This document shows positions 45,493 to 55,728 of a stretch of 64,000 bases of DNA, piece after piece (positions within the stretch are counted from its first letter, which is position 1; every line of letters starts with the position of its first letter). The stretch covers positions 992,001 through 1,056,000 of the forward strand of contig NZ_JAUSVO010000001.1 in NCBI RefSeq assembly GCF_030814715.1, written 5' to 3'. A program made the translations under genes and the position numbers. The DNA is from Kaistia dalseonensis (GTDB lineage Bacteria > Pseudomonadota > Alphaproteobacteria > Rhizobiales > Kaistiaceae). Below the pieces are notes generated by a model. That model had not been told where the DNA came from. It did no database searches and was given only the letters and a program-made list of their open reading frames with translations.

Positions 45493-46779
45493 TCAGAACG
45501 CCGCTATGCCGGTGATGGCGCGCCCAATGATCAGCGCGTGGACATCATGCGTGCCCTCATAGGTGTTGACCGTCTCGAGGTTCACCATGTGGCGCATGAC
45601 GGGGAATTCTTCAGAAATGCCGTTGCCGCCATGCATGTCGCGCGCGGCGCGCGCAATATCGAGCGCCTTGCCGCAATTGTTGCGCTTGACGATCGAGATC
45701 ATCTCGGGCGCCAGCTTGCCCTCGTCGAAGAGACGCCCGACGCGCAGCGCCGCCTGCAGGCCGAGCGCGATCTCCGTCTCCATGTCGGCGAGCTTCTTCT
45801 GCACCAATTGCGTCGCGGCGAGCGGCCGGCCGAATTGCTTGCGATCGAGCGTATATTGCCGCGCGGCGTGAAAGCAGGCCTCGGCCGCGCCCATTGCGCC
45901 CCATGAAATGCCGAATCGGGCGCGGTTCAGGCAGCCGAACGGACCCTTGAGCCCGGAGACATCGGGGAGCAACGCGTCTTCCGGCACGACGACGCCGTCC
46001 ATGACGATCTCGCCGGTGATCGAAGCGCGCAGCGAAAGCTTGCCCTTGATCTTCGGCGCCGTCAGCCCGGCCATTCCCTTCTCCAGGACGAAGCCACGGA
46101 TCGCGCCGTCATGCGCATCAGATTTCGCCCAGACGACGAAGACATCGGCGATCGGCGCGTTGGAAATCCACGTCTTGGAGCCCGTCAGGCGGTAGCCGTC
46201 TGCGACCTTCTCGGCCCTGGTCAGCATGCCGCCGGGGTCGGAGCCAGCATCCGGCTCGGTCAGGCCAAAACAGCCGACCCATTCTCCGGTCGCAAGCTTC
46301 GGCAGGTATTTCTTCTTCTGCGCTTCCGAGCCATAAGCGAGGATCGGGTACATCACGAGAGACGACTGCACGCTCATCATCGAGCGATAGCCGCTATCGA
46401 CGCGCTCGACCTCTCGCGCCACCAGGCCATAGGCGACATAGGAGGCACCGGCGCAGCCATATTCCTCCGGCACCGTGACACCGAGCAGGCCCAGTTCACC
46501 GAGTTCGTTGAAGATGGCGCGGTCGGTGTGCTCGTCGGCAAAGGCCTCGATCACGCGAGGCTGGAGCTTCTCCTGGGCATAATCGCGGGCGGTGTCCCGG
46601 ATCATGCGCTCCTCCTCGGTCAACTGGTCGTCGAGCAGGAATGCATCATCCCATTGGAATTTCTGGTAGCCGGCCAAGTCATCCTCCAGCGGAAGCCCGA
46701 TATCGTTGGCGTCGATCTTGATCCGTTCGAGACGGGTTCGCAAACGATGATCGCTCATGAGTTGATGAGCTTTCGTCAT
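45493..46779 (-). CDS. gcdH: Glutaryl-CoA dehydrogenase
   Basis: A 428-residue FAD acyl-CoA dehydrogenase that oxidises and decarboxylates glutaryl-CoA to crotonyl-CoA. Typical GCDH features are [20 protein letters not shown] at the N-terminus, [16 protein letters not shown], and the catalytic glutamate in [20 protein letters not shown] at the C-terminus. The start is placed at ATG 46779; ATG 46758 is also possible and neither has a good ribosome-binding site. An upstream frame extends into the divergent LysR gene. Works with the CoA-transferase downstream. Confidence 0.92.
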   Translation of the reverse strand: MTKAHQLMSDHRLRTRLERIKIDANDIGLPLEDDLAGYQKFQWDDAFLLDDQLTEEERMIRDTARDYAQEKLQPRVIEAFADEHTDRAIFNELGELGLLGVTVPEEYGCAGASYVAYGLVAREVERVDSGYRSMMSVQSSLVMYPILAYGSEAQKKKYLPKLATGEWVGCFGLTEPDAGSDPGGMLTRAEKVADGYRLTGSKTWISNAPIADVFVVWAKSDAHDGAIRGFVLEKGMAGLTAPKIKGKLSLRASITGEIVMDGVVVPEDALLPDVSGLKGPFGCLNRARFGISWGAMGAAEACFHAARQYTLDRKQFGRPLAATQLVQKKLADMETEIALGLQAALRVGRLFDEGKLAPEMISIVKRNNCGKALDIARAARDMHGGNGISEEFPVMRHMVNLETVNTYEGTHDVHALIIGRAITGIAAF

Positions 46780-46825
46780 GAACCAGGCTTGACGGGGCTC
46801 GGGCGCGGGACGAGGAATGAGCGCC

Positions 46826-47773
46826 ATGGAGTCCATGCTCGCCCGCCGTTTCCTGCCGCCGTTCGCCGCGCTCGTCGCCTTCGAGGCGGCGGCCCGCCAT
46901 GGCAGCTTCACCAAGGCGGCCGATGAACTCGACTTGACCCAGGGCGCGATCAGCCGGCAGGTCAAGCTTCTGGAGGATCAACTCGGCCTTGCCCTTTTTG
47001 TCCGCGTCCGGCAACGCGTCGCGCTCACCGATGCCGGCGCGTTCTATGCCGGAGAGATCCGCCAGATCCTGCAGAAATTCGTCTCGGCGACGGCCAATGT
47101 GATCGCCTATCGCGGTCGGGGCGGGCTGCTCTCGATCGCGACGCTGCCGACATTTGGTACGCGATGGCTGGTGCCACGCATTGGCCGCTTCATCGCGCGC
47201 CACCCGCAGGTCGAGATCAGCTTTTCAACGCGCGTGCGACCGTTCGATTTCGCGACCGAGCCCGTCGACGCGGCAATCCATTTCGGGGCCGAAGACTGGC
47301 CGGGCACCACCATGCACCGTCTGATGGGCGAGACACTGGTCGTTGCCGCATCGCCGGCCTTCATCCGCCAGCACGCAGTCGAACGGCCCGGCGATCTCGC
47401 CCGGTTGCCGCTCCTGGTTCAGGCGACCCGGCCGACGGCCTGGGAAGATTATGCCCAACTCGCTCAGATTCCAGATCTTGCGGGTCCCCGGCTTCATTTC
47501 GAGCAATTTGCCCTCGTCCTGCAGGCGGCCGTCGCCTCGATCGGCGTGGCGCTGGTGCCGCATTTTCTCGTGCGGCCGGAACTGGAAGCCGGCAGCCTCG
47601 ACGTGCTGTTCGATGTCCGGCTGGAGACCGAGAAGGGCTACTATCTCGTCTATCCCGAAGGACGCGACCGCCTGCCGGCGCTAGCCGATTTCCGCGACTG
47701 GCTGATCGAGGTGGCCGGTTCAGAAGCCCTGCCCGGTCCGCCTTCATTGACGGCAGAGGCGCCGACCGCATAG
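46826..47773 (+). CDS. LysR-family regulator (GcdR-like)
   Basis: A 315-residue LysR regulator. The DNA-binding domain (residues about 8-67) reads [20 protein letters not shown] and [20 protein letters not shown], the GcvA-like subclass. It diverges from gcdH with only about 46 bp between starts, so it most likely controls gcdH and the CoA-transferase, as GcdR does in pseudomonads. ATG 46826 is chosen with GAGGA upstream; ATG 46817 directly abuts that box. Confidence 0.85.
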   Translation: MESMLARRFLPPFAALVAFEAAARHGSFTKAADELDLTQGAISRQVKLLEDQLGLALFVRVRQRVALTDAGAFYAGEIRQILQKFVSATANVIAYRGRGGLLSIATLPTFGTRWLVPRIGRFIARHPQVEISFSTRVRPFDFATEPVDAAIHFGAEDWPGTTMHRLMGETLVVAASPAFIRQHAVERPGDLARLPLLVQATRPTAWEDYAQLAQIPDLAGPRLHFEQFALVLQAAVASIGVALVPHFLVRPELEAGSLDVLFDVRLETEKGYYLVYPEGRDRLPALADFRDWLIEVAGSEALPGPPSLTAEAPTA

Positions 47774-47790
47774 TTGTTTGTATACAAACG
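47747..47790 (+). promoter_or_regulatory. marR promoter with operator
   Basis: TTGACG (47747-47752), 17-base spacer, ATAGTT (47770-47775), then at once the palindrome GTTTGTATACAAACG (47776-47790). The operator matches those at the fpr and hnr promoters in sequence and position. It overlaps the end of the LysR gene. Confidence 0.65.
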
Positions 47791-47827
47791 GCGATGGCAG
47801 ATCGATGCACAGGGCGGGGAGCACGTC

Positions 47828-48277
47828 ATGACGGATCCGGCGACGATCGGACACGAAGCGAACGCCGCCGATTACGTGCTCGACGATCAGGTCGGCTTCA
47901 TCCTGCGCCAGGTGTCGCAGCGCCATTCGGTGCTCTTCTTGGATCGCTTCGGCGATGTGCTGACGCCGACGCAGTGGGCGTCGATGATCAAGCTCCATGA
48001 GCGCGGTCCGCTCTCGCAGAACCTGCTCGGCCGCATGACCGCCATGGACGTCGCAACGATCAAGGGCGTCATTGACCGGCTGACCGCGCGCGGGCTGACG
48101 GAAGTGCGCCCCGACGAGACGGATGGACGCCGACGGCTGGTGGCGCTGACGGCGGAGGGACACGATCTCGTGTCGGCATGCCTGCCGCTCGCCTCGGCCG
48201 TCACCGAGGATACGCTGGCGCCGCTCAGCAAGGGCGAGCGCGCAAGCCTCCTCGCTTTGCTCAAGAAGCTCCGCTGA
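47828..48277 (+). CDS. MarR-family repressor of the fpr/hnr regulon
   Basis: A 149-residue MarR protein. Helix-turn-helix around residues 55-80 (LSQNLLGRMTAMDVATIKGV), wing DETDGRRRLVALTAEG. The ATG at 47828 has GGGGAG seven bases upstream; a frame opening at 47774 would run through the operator. A TTTGTATACAAA palindrome lies directly before the gene, and near-identical sites sit in the fpr and hnr promoters. This is good evidence that it represses itself and those two units. The ligand is presumably a pathway intermediate, perhaps a hydroxylated nicotinate. Confidence 0.85.
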   Translation: MTDPATIGHEANAADYVLDDQVGFILRQVSQRHSVLFLDRFGDVLTPTQWASMIKLHERGPLSQNLLGRMTAMDVATIKGVIDRLTARGLTEVRPDETDGRRRLVALTAEGHDLVSACLPLASAVTEDTLAPLSKGERASLLALLKKLR

Positions 48278-48313
48278 CGGGTCTGCCATGCGGAAATGGC
48301 GGGGTTCCGCCAA

Positions 48314-48357
48314 TTGACAAGATCCGGCCGCGCTGCAATATTGTTAGCATACAAATG
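48314..48357 (+). promoter_or_regulatory. fpr-side promoter with MarR-type operator
   Basis: TTGACA (48314-48319), 17-base spacer, AATATT (48337-48342), then GTTAGCATACAAATG (48343-48357). The operator directly follows the -10 box. It differs from the hnr operator at a single base. It lies 277 bases upstream of the fpr ATG. Confidence 0.7.
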
Positions 48358-48633
48358 AATAGCGCGCGCCAGGCGAGTCATTCTCCAGAGTATCGGCGAA
48401 TGACGTTTCAATCTTCGGGCTGAAACGGAAAAATGATACCTGGCATTTGACTCCGCTTTGCGGAAAAACGCCACGCAGATGAATTGTGACGATGGCCTGA
48501 TGGATGTCGCATGCGAGGGCAAGCCGATCGGATCGGCAGCCTCCGGCGAATATCGGCCAAACTGCTTCAACCCGCCGGCCACGAACGTCCGTTGGCCGGC
48601 TTATTGATATCCTCTCGGATCAAAGCCGCGGTC
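48358..48633 (+). other. Long leader between operator and fpr
   Basis: If transcription begins at the promoter above, fpr has a 5' leader of about 275 bases (the full gap after marR, 48278-48633, is 356 bp). A 42-codon frame from ATG 48479 to 48607 lacks a ribosome-binding site. I see no riboswitch I can name; a second promoter nearer fpr is equally possible. Confidence 0.4.
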
Positions 48634-49407
48634 ATGAGCAATTTCTACGAAGAAACCGTTCTCAGCGTCCATCACTGGACCGACACGCTCTTCAGTTTCA
48701 CGACGACGCGCGACCCGACGTTCCGCTTCAAGAACGGCCAGTTCACGATGATCGGCATCAAGGTGAACGAGAAGCCGCTGTTGCGCGCCTATAGCGTCGT
48801 CAGCACGAACTATGACGACAATCTCGAATTCTTCTCGATCAAGGTCCCGGACGGTCCGCTGACCTCGAAGCTGCAGAATTTGAAGGTCGGCGATCCGCTC
48901 ATCGTCGGCAAGAAGGCGACCGGCACGCTCGTCCTCGACAATCTGAAGGACGGCAAGCACCTTTATCTGCTCGGCACCGGCACGGGCCTCGCGCCCTTCC
49001 TCTCGATCATCCGCGATCCCGAGACCTATGAGCGCTACGAGAAGGTCGTGCTCGTCCATGGCTGCCGACAGATCTCCGAGCTCGCCTATGGCGAGAAGAT
49101 CACCAAGGATCTGCCGGAAGACGAATTCCTCGGCGACATGATCCGCGAGCAGCTGATCTACTACCCGACGGTCACGCGCGAGCCTTTCCGCAATCGCGGC
49201 CGCATCACCGACCTGATGACCTCGGGCAAGCTCTACGAGGATGTCGGCCTGCCGCCGATGAACGGCGCCGACGACCGTTTCATGCTCTGCGGCAGCCCGC
49301 AAATGCTGGTCGATCTCAAGGCGATTTTCCTCGAGAACAACCTTGTTGAAGGCAATCACGGCGAACCGGGCGACTTCGTCATCGAACGCGCCTTCGTCGA
49401 GCGGTAG
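48634..49407 (+). CDS. fpr: Ferredoxin--NADP+ reductase
   Basis: A 257-residue FAD-dependent reductase of the bacterial FPR type that exchanges electrons between NADPH and ferredoxin or flavodoxin. FAD contact RAYSVVST near residue 50, NADP-binding GTGTGLAPFLSI near residue 115, CGSPQM near 220, and a C-terminal IERAFVER as in proteobacterial FPRs. The ATG at 48634 matches the family start (MSNFYEETVLSVHHWTD). The MarR-type operator upstream matches that of the 6-hydroxynicotinate-reductase gene, which would need reduced ferredoxin. Confidence 0.93.
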   Translation: MSNFYEETVLSVHHWTDTLFSFTTTRDPTFRFKNGQFTMIGIKVNEKPLLRAYSVVSTNYDDNLEFFSIKVPDGPLTSKLQNLKVGDPLIVGKKATGTLVLDNLKDGKHLYLLGTGTGLAPFLSIIRDPETYERYEKVVLVHGCRQISELAYGEKITKDLPEDEFLGDMIREQLIYYPTVTREPFRNRGRITDLMTSGKLYEDVGLPPMNGADDRFMLCGSPQMLVDLKAIFLENNLVEGNHGEPGDFVIERAFVER

Positions 49408-49434
49408 GCCGTTCCCCTCTCAGGTTCACGATTG

Positions 49435-49465
49435 CGTCATTGCCAGGCCCCGCCCGGCAATGACG
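49435..49465. terminator. Bidirectional terminator between fpr and UPF0280
   Basis: CGTCATTGCC and GGCAATGACG, a perfect 10-bp stem with an 11-base GC-rich loop, between convergent genes. The sequence resembles a common dispersed intergenic hairpin. Confidence 0.6.
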
Positions 49466-49474
49466 GCAGCCGGC

Positions 49475-50347
49475 TCATGCCGAGGATCTTTGGAGCAACG
49501 CTCCTTGCCCCTCCGCCACGCGTGTAGAGCCCTGGAGATGCAGCGCCGCCGACACGATCAGGCCGCGAGCCTGCAACTGGCCGGCCATGGCGACACCGCG
49601 CCTCAGCGCTTCCTCGACATCGCTGTCCGCTAGTCTGCCGACATCGCGCGTCACCAGCCGGGCTCCGAGATCGCTGTCGGGCTGAATGTCCGTGCCCGGT
49701 TCCCGAATGATCGCCGGATGATCCGGCAGGTCGACCGCATTGGCGATGACGGTTGCGGCCGCGTCGGCCATGGCTGCACTCGCGGCGAGCACCGTCACCG
49801 CGTCGGCTATGCCGAGCGAGAAGCTGCGGCCCCGACGGCCGCTGGTCGCGATGCCGCGGATGGGATCCGCCTCCGAAATCTCCGTCGTTCCAAAGAGGCC
49901 CGGACGGTCCGGCCGATCGACGAGGCCGATACGGAAGCGCTCGCCGGGCGCGAGATGCAGCGCGATGTCGCCGCCATTATTGACGAAGGCACGGTCGAGC
50001 CGGGCGCCATCCAGCATCGCGCCGAGGATTTCCTCGGCCACGGCACCTGCCACGGCCGCCATCGGCGTGATGAAGATGTCGGCTGCGAAAGGCATGACAG
50101 CTGCCAGCATGCGCCGCGCGACGACGCCGTTCGGTGGCAGATGGCTGGGACCCGCCGGCGCGCGCAGCATGAGGAGTTCGTCGCAGAGCTCCTGCAACAG
50201 GCCATCGAAACGGCGGACCGCACCGGCATAAGCTGCAGCGACGGCCGTATCGGTCCCGAAGGCGCCAATTACCAAGTCGATCGGCCCCTGCTGCAGGTGC
50301 AGCCGTCGCCCATCTGGCAGCATGCGCGCGACGGGCGGATCGAACAT
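49475..50347 (-). CDS. UPF0280-family protein (ApbE-like fold)
   Basis: A 290-residue UPF0280 (COG2122) protein. The segment FITPMAAVAGAVAEEIL and later RAFVNNGGDIALHL recall the flavin-transferase ApbE superfamily, where a similar NxGGD loop binds FAD. No signal peptide, so it is cytoplasmic. It starts ten bases after the hydroxynicotinate-reductase gene with GAGG upstream, forming a two-gene operon. I infer a role in cofactor handling or maturation for the reductase; no activity is established that I know of. Confidence 0.8.
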   Translation of the reverse strand: MFDPPVARMLPDGRRLHLQQGPIDLVIGAFGTDTAVAAAYAGAVRRFDGLLQELCDELLMLRAPAGPSHLPPNGVVARRMLAAVMPFAADIFITPMAAVAGAVAEEILGAMLDGARLDRAFVNNGGDIALHLAPGERFRIGLVDRPDRPGLFGTTEISEADPIRGIATSGRRGRSFSLGIADAVTVLAASAAMADAAATVIANAVDLPDHPAIIREPGTDIQPDSDLGARLVTRDVGRLADSDVEEALRRGVAMAGQLQARGLIVSAALHLQGSTRVAEGQGALLQRSSA

Positions 50348-50357
50348 GGCAGTTGCC

Positions 50358-51866
50358 TCAGCCGATCGCGTGCCGGAGGCCGCCCGGCTGCATTGGCCAT
50401 GGATTGTCGCGATGGGGCACGACGCTGCGACGGCCCTCCCCGGTCAGGCTCGAGAGTGGGCGCACGCAGTCCATATAGCCGCCCAGCGCCTCATAGTCGG
50501 AGAGCTTGAGCGTGAATTCGATCGGCGCCACCAATGCGGGCGTCGGCACATAGCCGAAGGCGTTTTCCGGCAGGCGCGTCACGTCGACCATGAAGGTGAT
50601 GCCGCCGCCGGGCCAGACGTAGACTGGCGCGCCGCCGCATGTGACGGATGTCAGCGCGTCCTTGACCGAGCGGGTCAGGCGAACGGGATTATCCGTCACA
50701 CCGGCCCGCAGCGAACCGCCGGCGCCAGCCATGAAGAGAACTGTGGAAAGCGCGGGCTCGCAATTCTCCGCGATGCGCTCGACGGCGCTGACCAGCACGT
50801 CCGGCATCTCGACCTGGACCGGCCGAAGATCGTCGTCGAGCTGATAATAGGCCGAATGCTCGCCCGTCGTGGAGGTCATCAGCAGCCTGAGGCCCGGATA
50901 GGCGACCTTGGGATCGAACGGCCCGAGGATCGAGAGAGGATCGTCGATATCCGTGCCGCCCCATCCGGTCCCCGGCTGTGCGACCTGGAAATAGCGCCCC
51001 GGCGTCGAGCGGCGGCCTTTCAGCTTAATGCCCGTATCGGGAATGCCGAGCAGCTTGCCCGCCTGGTGTTCCGACAGGACGCCGGTGATGTGATCGTCGA
51101 CGACGACGACCTCGTCGGCCTTGCCGAGCCATTGCTTGGCGAAGATGCCGATGGTGGCCGAACCGCAGCCGACACGCATGCGCGTCTCGGTCTGGCCGTT
51201 CACGATCGGCGGCTTGCCGGCTTCCACGATCAGCGTCGCGCCGCCATCGATCGTCATCTCGACGGCCTTGCCGTTGCAGAGTTCGAGCAACGCGTCACAG
51301 GTGACGCGACCCTCTTTCTTCGAGCCGCCGGTCAGATGGTGCACGCCGCCGAGCGACAGCATCTGCGAGCCGTATTCGCCGGTGGTGACATGGCCGATCG
51401 CCTCGCCCGCCACGCGCACCAGGCTCGTCTCCGGCCCGACGAAGCGGTCGGTATCGATCTTCACCTTGACGCCGCAATAGCTGAAGATGCCCTCGGTCAC
51501 GACCGTGACCATGTCGACGCCATCAACCTCCGACGAGACGATGAACGGCGCGGGCTTATAGTCGGGATAGGTCGTGCCGGCACCAATCGCGGTGACGAAG
51601 GTGTTGCCCTCACGCACGACGCTGCCATCCCAGGCGCCCGAGCGGGCGAAGGGAACGAGTTCGCCGCCCTGCTCCAGCGTGCGCTCCAGCAGCACATGCG
51701 GATCGACCCGGACGAGCGCGCCATCGGCGTTGGCGTAGCGATCACAGGCGCCCGTGGCACCCGGCCGGATGTAACACATCACCGGACAGGCATCGCAGCG
51801 GATCTTGTCGTCCTTGGCCGGCATGGCCTCGGAAGCGAGAGGCGCGGCTTCGTCACGCAGAGACAT
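50358..51866 (-). CDS. 6-hydroxynicotinate reductase-like iron-sulfur protein
   Basis: A 502-residue protein matching the 6-hydroxynicotinate reductase family named from Eubacterium barkeri. That enzyme uses reduced ferredoxin to convert 6-hydroxynicotinate to 1,4,5,6-tetrahydro-6-oxonicotinate. An N-terminal C24-x2-C27-x3-C31-x9-C41 cluster (RCDACPVMC) probably binds [4Fe-4S]. Further conserved-looking stretches are TEGIFSYCGVKVKIDTDRFV, GGVHHLTGG, RVGCGSATIG and VWPGGGITFMVDV. The frame starts at ATG 51866. The promoter carries a MarR-type operator shared with fpr. Family assignment is good; the actual substrate here is unproven. Confidence 0.78.
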   Translation of the reverse strand: MSLRDEAAPLASEAMPAKDDKIRCDACPVMCYIRPGATGACDRYANADGALVRVDPHVLLERTLEQGGELVPFARSGAWDGSVVREGNTFVTAIGAGTTYPDYKPAPFIVSSEVDGVDMVTVVTEGIFSYCGVKVKIDTDRFVGPETSLVRVAGEAIGHVTTGEYGSQMLSLGGVHHLTGGSKKEGRVTCDALLELCNGKAVEMTIDGGATLIVEAGKPPIVNGQTETRMRVGCGSATIGIFAKQWLGKADEVVVVDDHITGVLSEHQAGKLLGIPDTGIKLKGRRSTPGRYFQVAQPGTGWGGTDIDDPLSILGPFDPKVAYPGLRLLMTSTTGEHSAYYQLDDDLRPVQVEMPDVLVSAVERIAENCEPALSTVLFMAGAGGSLRAGVTDNPVRLTRSVKDALTSVTCGGAPVYVWPGGGITFMVDVTRLPENAFGYVPTPALVAPIEFTLKLSDYEALGGYMDCVRPLSSLTGEGRRSVVPHRDNPWPMQPGGLRHAIG

Positions 51867-51961
51867 GGCGACCCCATCAATGGCTGCCGGCCCCTGCCCA
51901 CTCCGCGCTTTGGCGACGCTCAGGCTGGCCCGGTCAGGCCGGAGGAACTGCTCGGGAAACT

Positions 51962-52006
51962 CATTTGTATACTAACATTATTCCAATGAAGGGAAACCGC
52001 TGTCAA
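51962..52006 (-). promoter_or_regulatory. hnr promoter with MarR-type operator
   Basis: On the minus strand: TTGACA (52006-52001), 18-base spacer, AATAAT (51982-51977), then GTTAGTATACAAATG (51976-51962) directly after the -10 box. Same layout as the fpr and marR promoters. The ATG follows about 95 bases later. Confidence 0.72.
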
Positions 52007-52031
52007 GCCGTGAGGCGCGGCGGTTTCGGGA

Positions 52032-52385
52032 TCACGGCGCCAGCGCCTCCGCATAACTCTCCGGCTTGAACCCGACGAGAAGCCGACCGTCGCCGAGATC
52101 GAGCACCGGCCGCTTGATCATCGAGGGCTGGGCCAGCATCAGTCCGATCGCCTTCTCCGTGTCGAGATCCTGTTTCGCCTCATCCGGCAATTTTCGAAAC
52201 GTCGTGCCGACGCGGTTGAGAACTGTTTCCCAGCCGAATGTGGCGACCCATTGGTCGAGATGCGCACGGTCGATGCCCTCGGCCTTGTAGTCGTGGAACG
52301 CATAGGCCACGCCATGCTCGTCCAGCCAGAGCCGGGCTTTCTTCATCGTGTCGCAGTTCTTGATGCCATAGATCGTGATGGTCAC
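52032..52385 (-). CDS. ArsC/Spx-family protein YffB-like
   Basis: A 117-residue thioredoxin-fold protein of the ArsC family, YffB/Spx branch. ITIYGIKNCDTMKKARLWLD carries the single active-site cysteine, where classical arsenate reductase has CxxS-type neighbours, and the RPVLDLGDGRLLVGF segment contains the conserved R-P. The GTG at 52385 is chosen because AGGA lies six bases before it and the length then fits the family; an ATG at 52433 gives an unusual tail. No ars genes are nearby, so arsenate reduction is unlikely. Role unknown. Confidence 0.8.
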   Translation of the reverse strand: MTITIYGIKNCDTMKKARLWLDEHGVAYAFHDYKAEGIDRAHLDQWVATFGWETVLNRVGTTFRKLPDEAKQDLDTEKAIGLMLAQPSMIKRPVLDLGDGRLLVGFKPESYAEALAP

Positions 52386-52466
52386 GCTGGTCCTCGAAAA
52401 TGAGCGGTACTGGCCGACAGTCTCCTGGCTCACCCTGCATGAGACAAGGGCCGTCAGCGTCGGTCG

Positions 52467-54626
<2,160 letters not shown>

Positions 54627-54667
54627 GATGGTCTCCCGCTGCCGTCATCGATAATCCCGACAGCGAC

Positions 54668-54699
54668 CCGCCGCCAGCCCGTTCGAGGGCCTGCGGCGG
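54668..54699. terminator. Hairpin between nucleoside hydrolase and mutase genes
   Basis: CCGCCGC and GCGGCGG form a 7-bp stem with an imperfect inner extension, upstream of the mutase and downstream of the nucleoside hydrolase. No T run. Confidence 0.4.
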
Positions 54700-54765
54700 A
54701 ATGGCGACTATCTCATGTCGCGGCGCGCACGGCCCCGAGGACGCGCTGCTGCGTATCGGTGACGA

Positions 54766-55728
54766 TCAGGCCGAGGCGGAGGGGCGGCAGAGCGAGGGAA
54801 CGAGAAGTTCGAAGAAGCGCGTCGCGTTGACGGCGCTCGCCGCCTTGATCGTCGGCAGATGCGTCCAGCGGAAATTGTCGCGCCGGTCGACGACGGTCTG
54901 GCCGAGGGTCAGCGAGGATTGTGTCTCGACCGCGACCTGGATGTCTTCAAGCGTCACGAAAGCAGGATCGATCGCGGCGGCTACAGCGAGCGAATCGATC
55001 AACCCGCAATAGGATTTGAAGCCCCTCCGCTCGACGAATGCGACCACGCCGAGAAGGAATTCAGCCGCCGGCGTCGCCGCTGCCTCAAGCGTTTTTCGAT
55101 CGGTAGCGCCGAGCTCGATCGTGCTGTGCGTGACCACGTCGAGGCCGAGCGCCGTCAGATTGAAGCCCGCCTTGAAGACGATATCGGCCGCTTCCGGATC
55201 GACATAGATGTTCCATTCGCTGGCCGGATTGTCGCCCGTCGCCCGCGTCGATCCCTCGCTCTGGAAGCCGAACGCGCCCCCGATGATGATCAGTTCCTTC
55301 ACCTTCCTGGGCAGGTCGGGATCTTTGATCGTGGCGAGCGCGATGTTGGTCAGCGGACCGAGCGCCAGGATGGTGAGGTCGCCGCCTTCGGCATTGGCCG
55401 TCTCGACGATGAGGTCCGGCGCAAAGCGCGGGTCGATCGCACGGGTCGACGGCGCGAGGCGCAGTTCGCCGAGACCGTCATCGCCATGGGAGAACGGATC
55501 GCGCGGATAGGGTCGAACCAACGGCTTCAGCGGGCCCATGGCGACGGGAATGGCCGGCGCACTGAAGCGGTCGAGCACCCGCGTCGCATTATCGGCGCAG
55601 CGGTCGGCGGTGAGATTGCCTGATACCGTCGTAATGGCGCGGATCGCGAGCTTGCCGGACCCCATCGCGAAGGCAATGGCGACGGAATCGTCAATGCCGG
55701 GATCGCAGTCGATCAGGATCGGTTTCAT
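54766..55728 (-). CDS. Nucleoside hydrolase (IunH/RihA-C family)
   Basis: A 320-residue inosine-uridine preferring nucleoside hydrolase. The calcium-binding cluster at the N-terminus is DCDPGIDDSVAIAFAM (residues 6-21). TTVSGN, LALGPLTNIA and SEWNIYVDPEAADIVF follow. It splits ribonucleosides into base and ribose. Its ATG overlaps the TGA of the PfkB-ARH fusion gene (TGATG), so the two are translationally coupled. The precise nucleoside cannot be predicted. Confidence 0.9.
   Translation of the reverse strand: MKPILIDCDPGIDDSVAIAFAMGSGKLAIRAITTVSGNLTADRCADNATRVLDRFSAPAIPVAMGPLKPLVRPYPRDPFSHGDDGLGELRLAPSTRAIDPRFAPDLIVETANAEGGDLTILALGPLTNIALATIKDPDLPRKVKELIIIGGAFGFQSEGSTRATGDNPASEWNIYVDPEAADIVFKAGFNLTALGLDVVTHSTIELGATDRKTLEAAATPAAEFLLGVVAFVERRGFKSYCGLIDSLAVAAAIDPAFVTLEDIQVAVETQSSLTLGQTVVDRRDNFRWTHLPTIKAASAVNATRFFELLVPSLCRPSASA

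Noticed and set aside
48479-48607. 42-residue frame in the fpr leader (MNCDDGLMDVACEG...)
   Set aside because: No Shine-Dalgarno sequence and no recognisable similarity; kept only as part of the leader description.
50322-51989. 555-codon plus-strand frame
   Set aside because: Antisense of the hydroxynicotinate-reductase gene and its promoter; composition is of shadow type.
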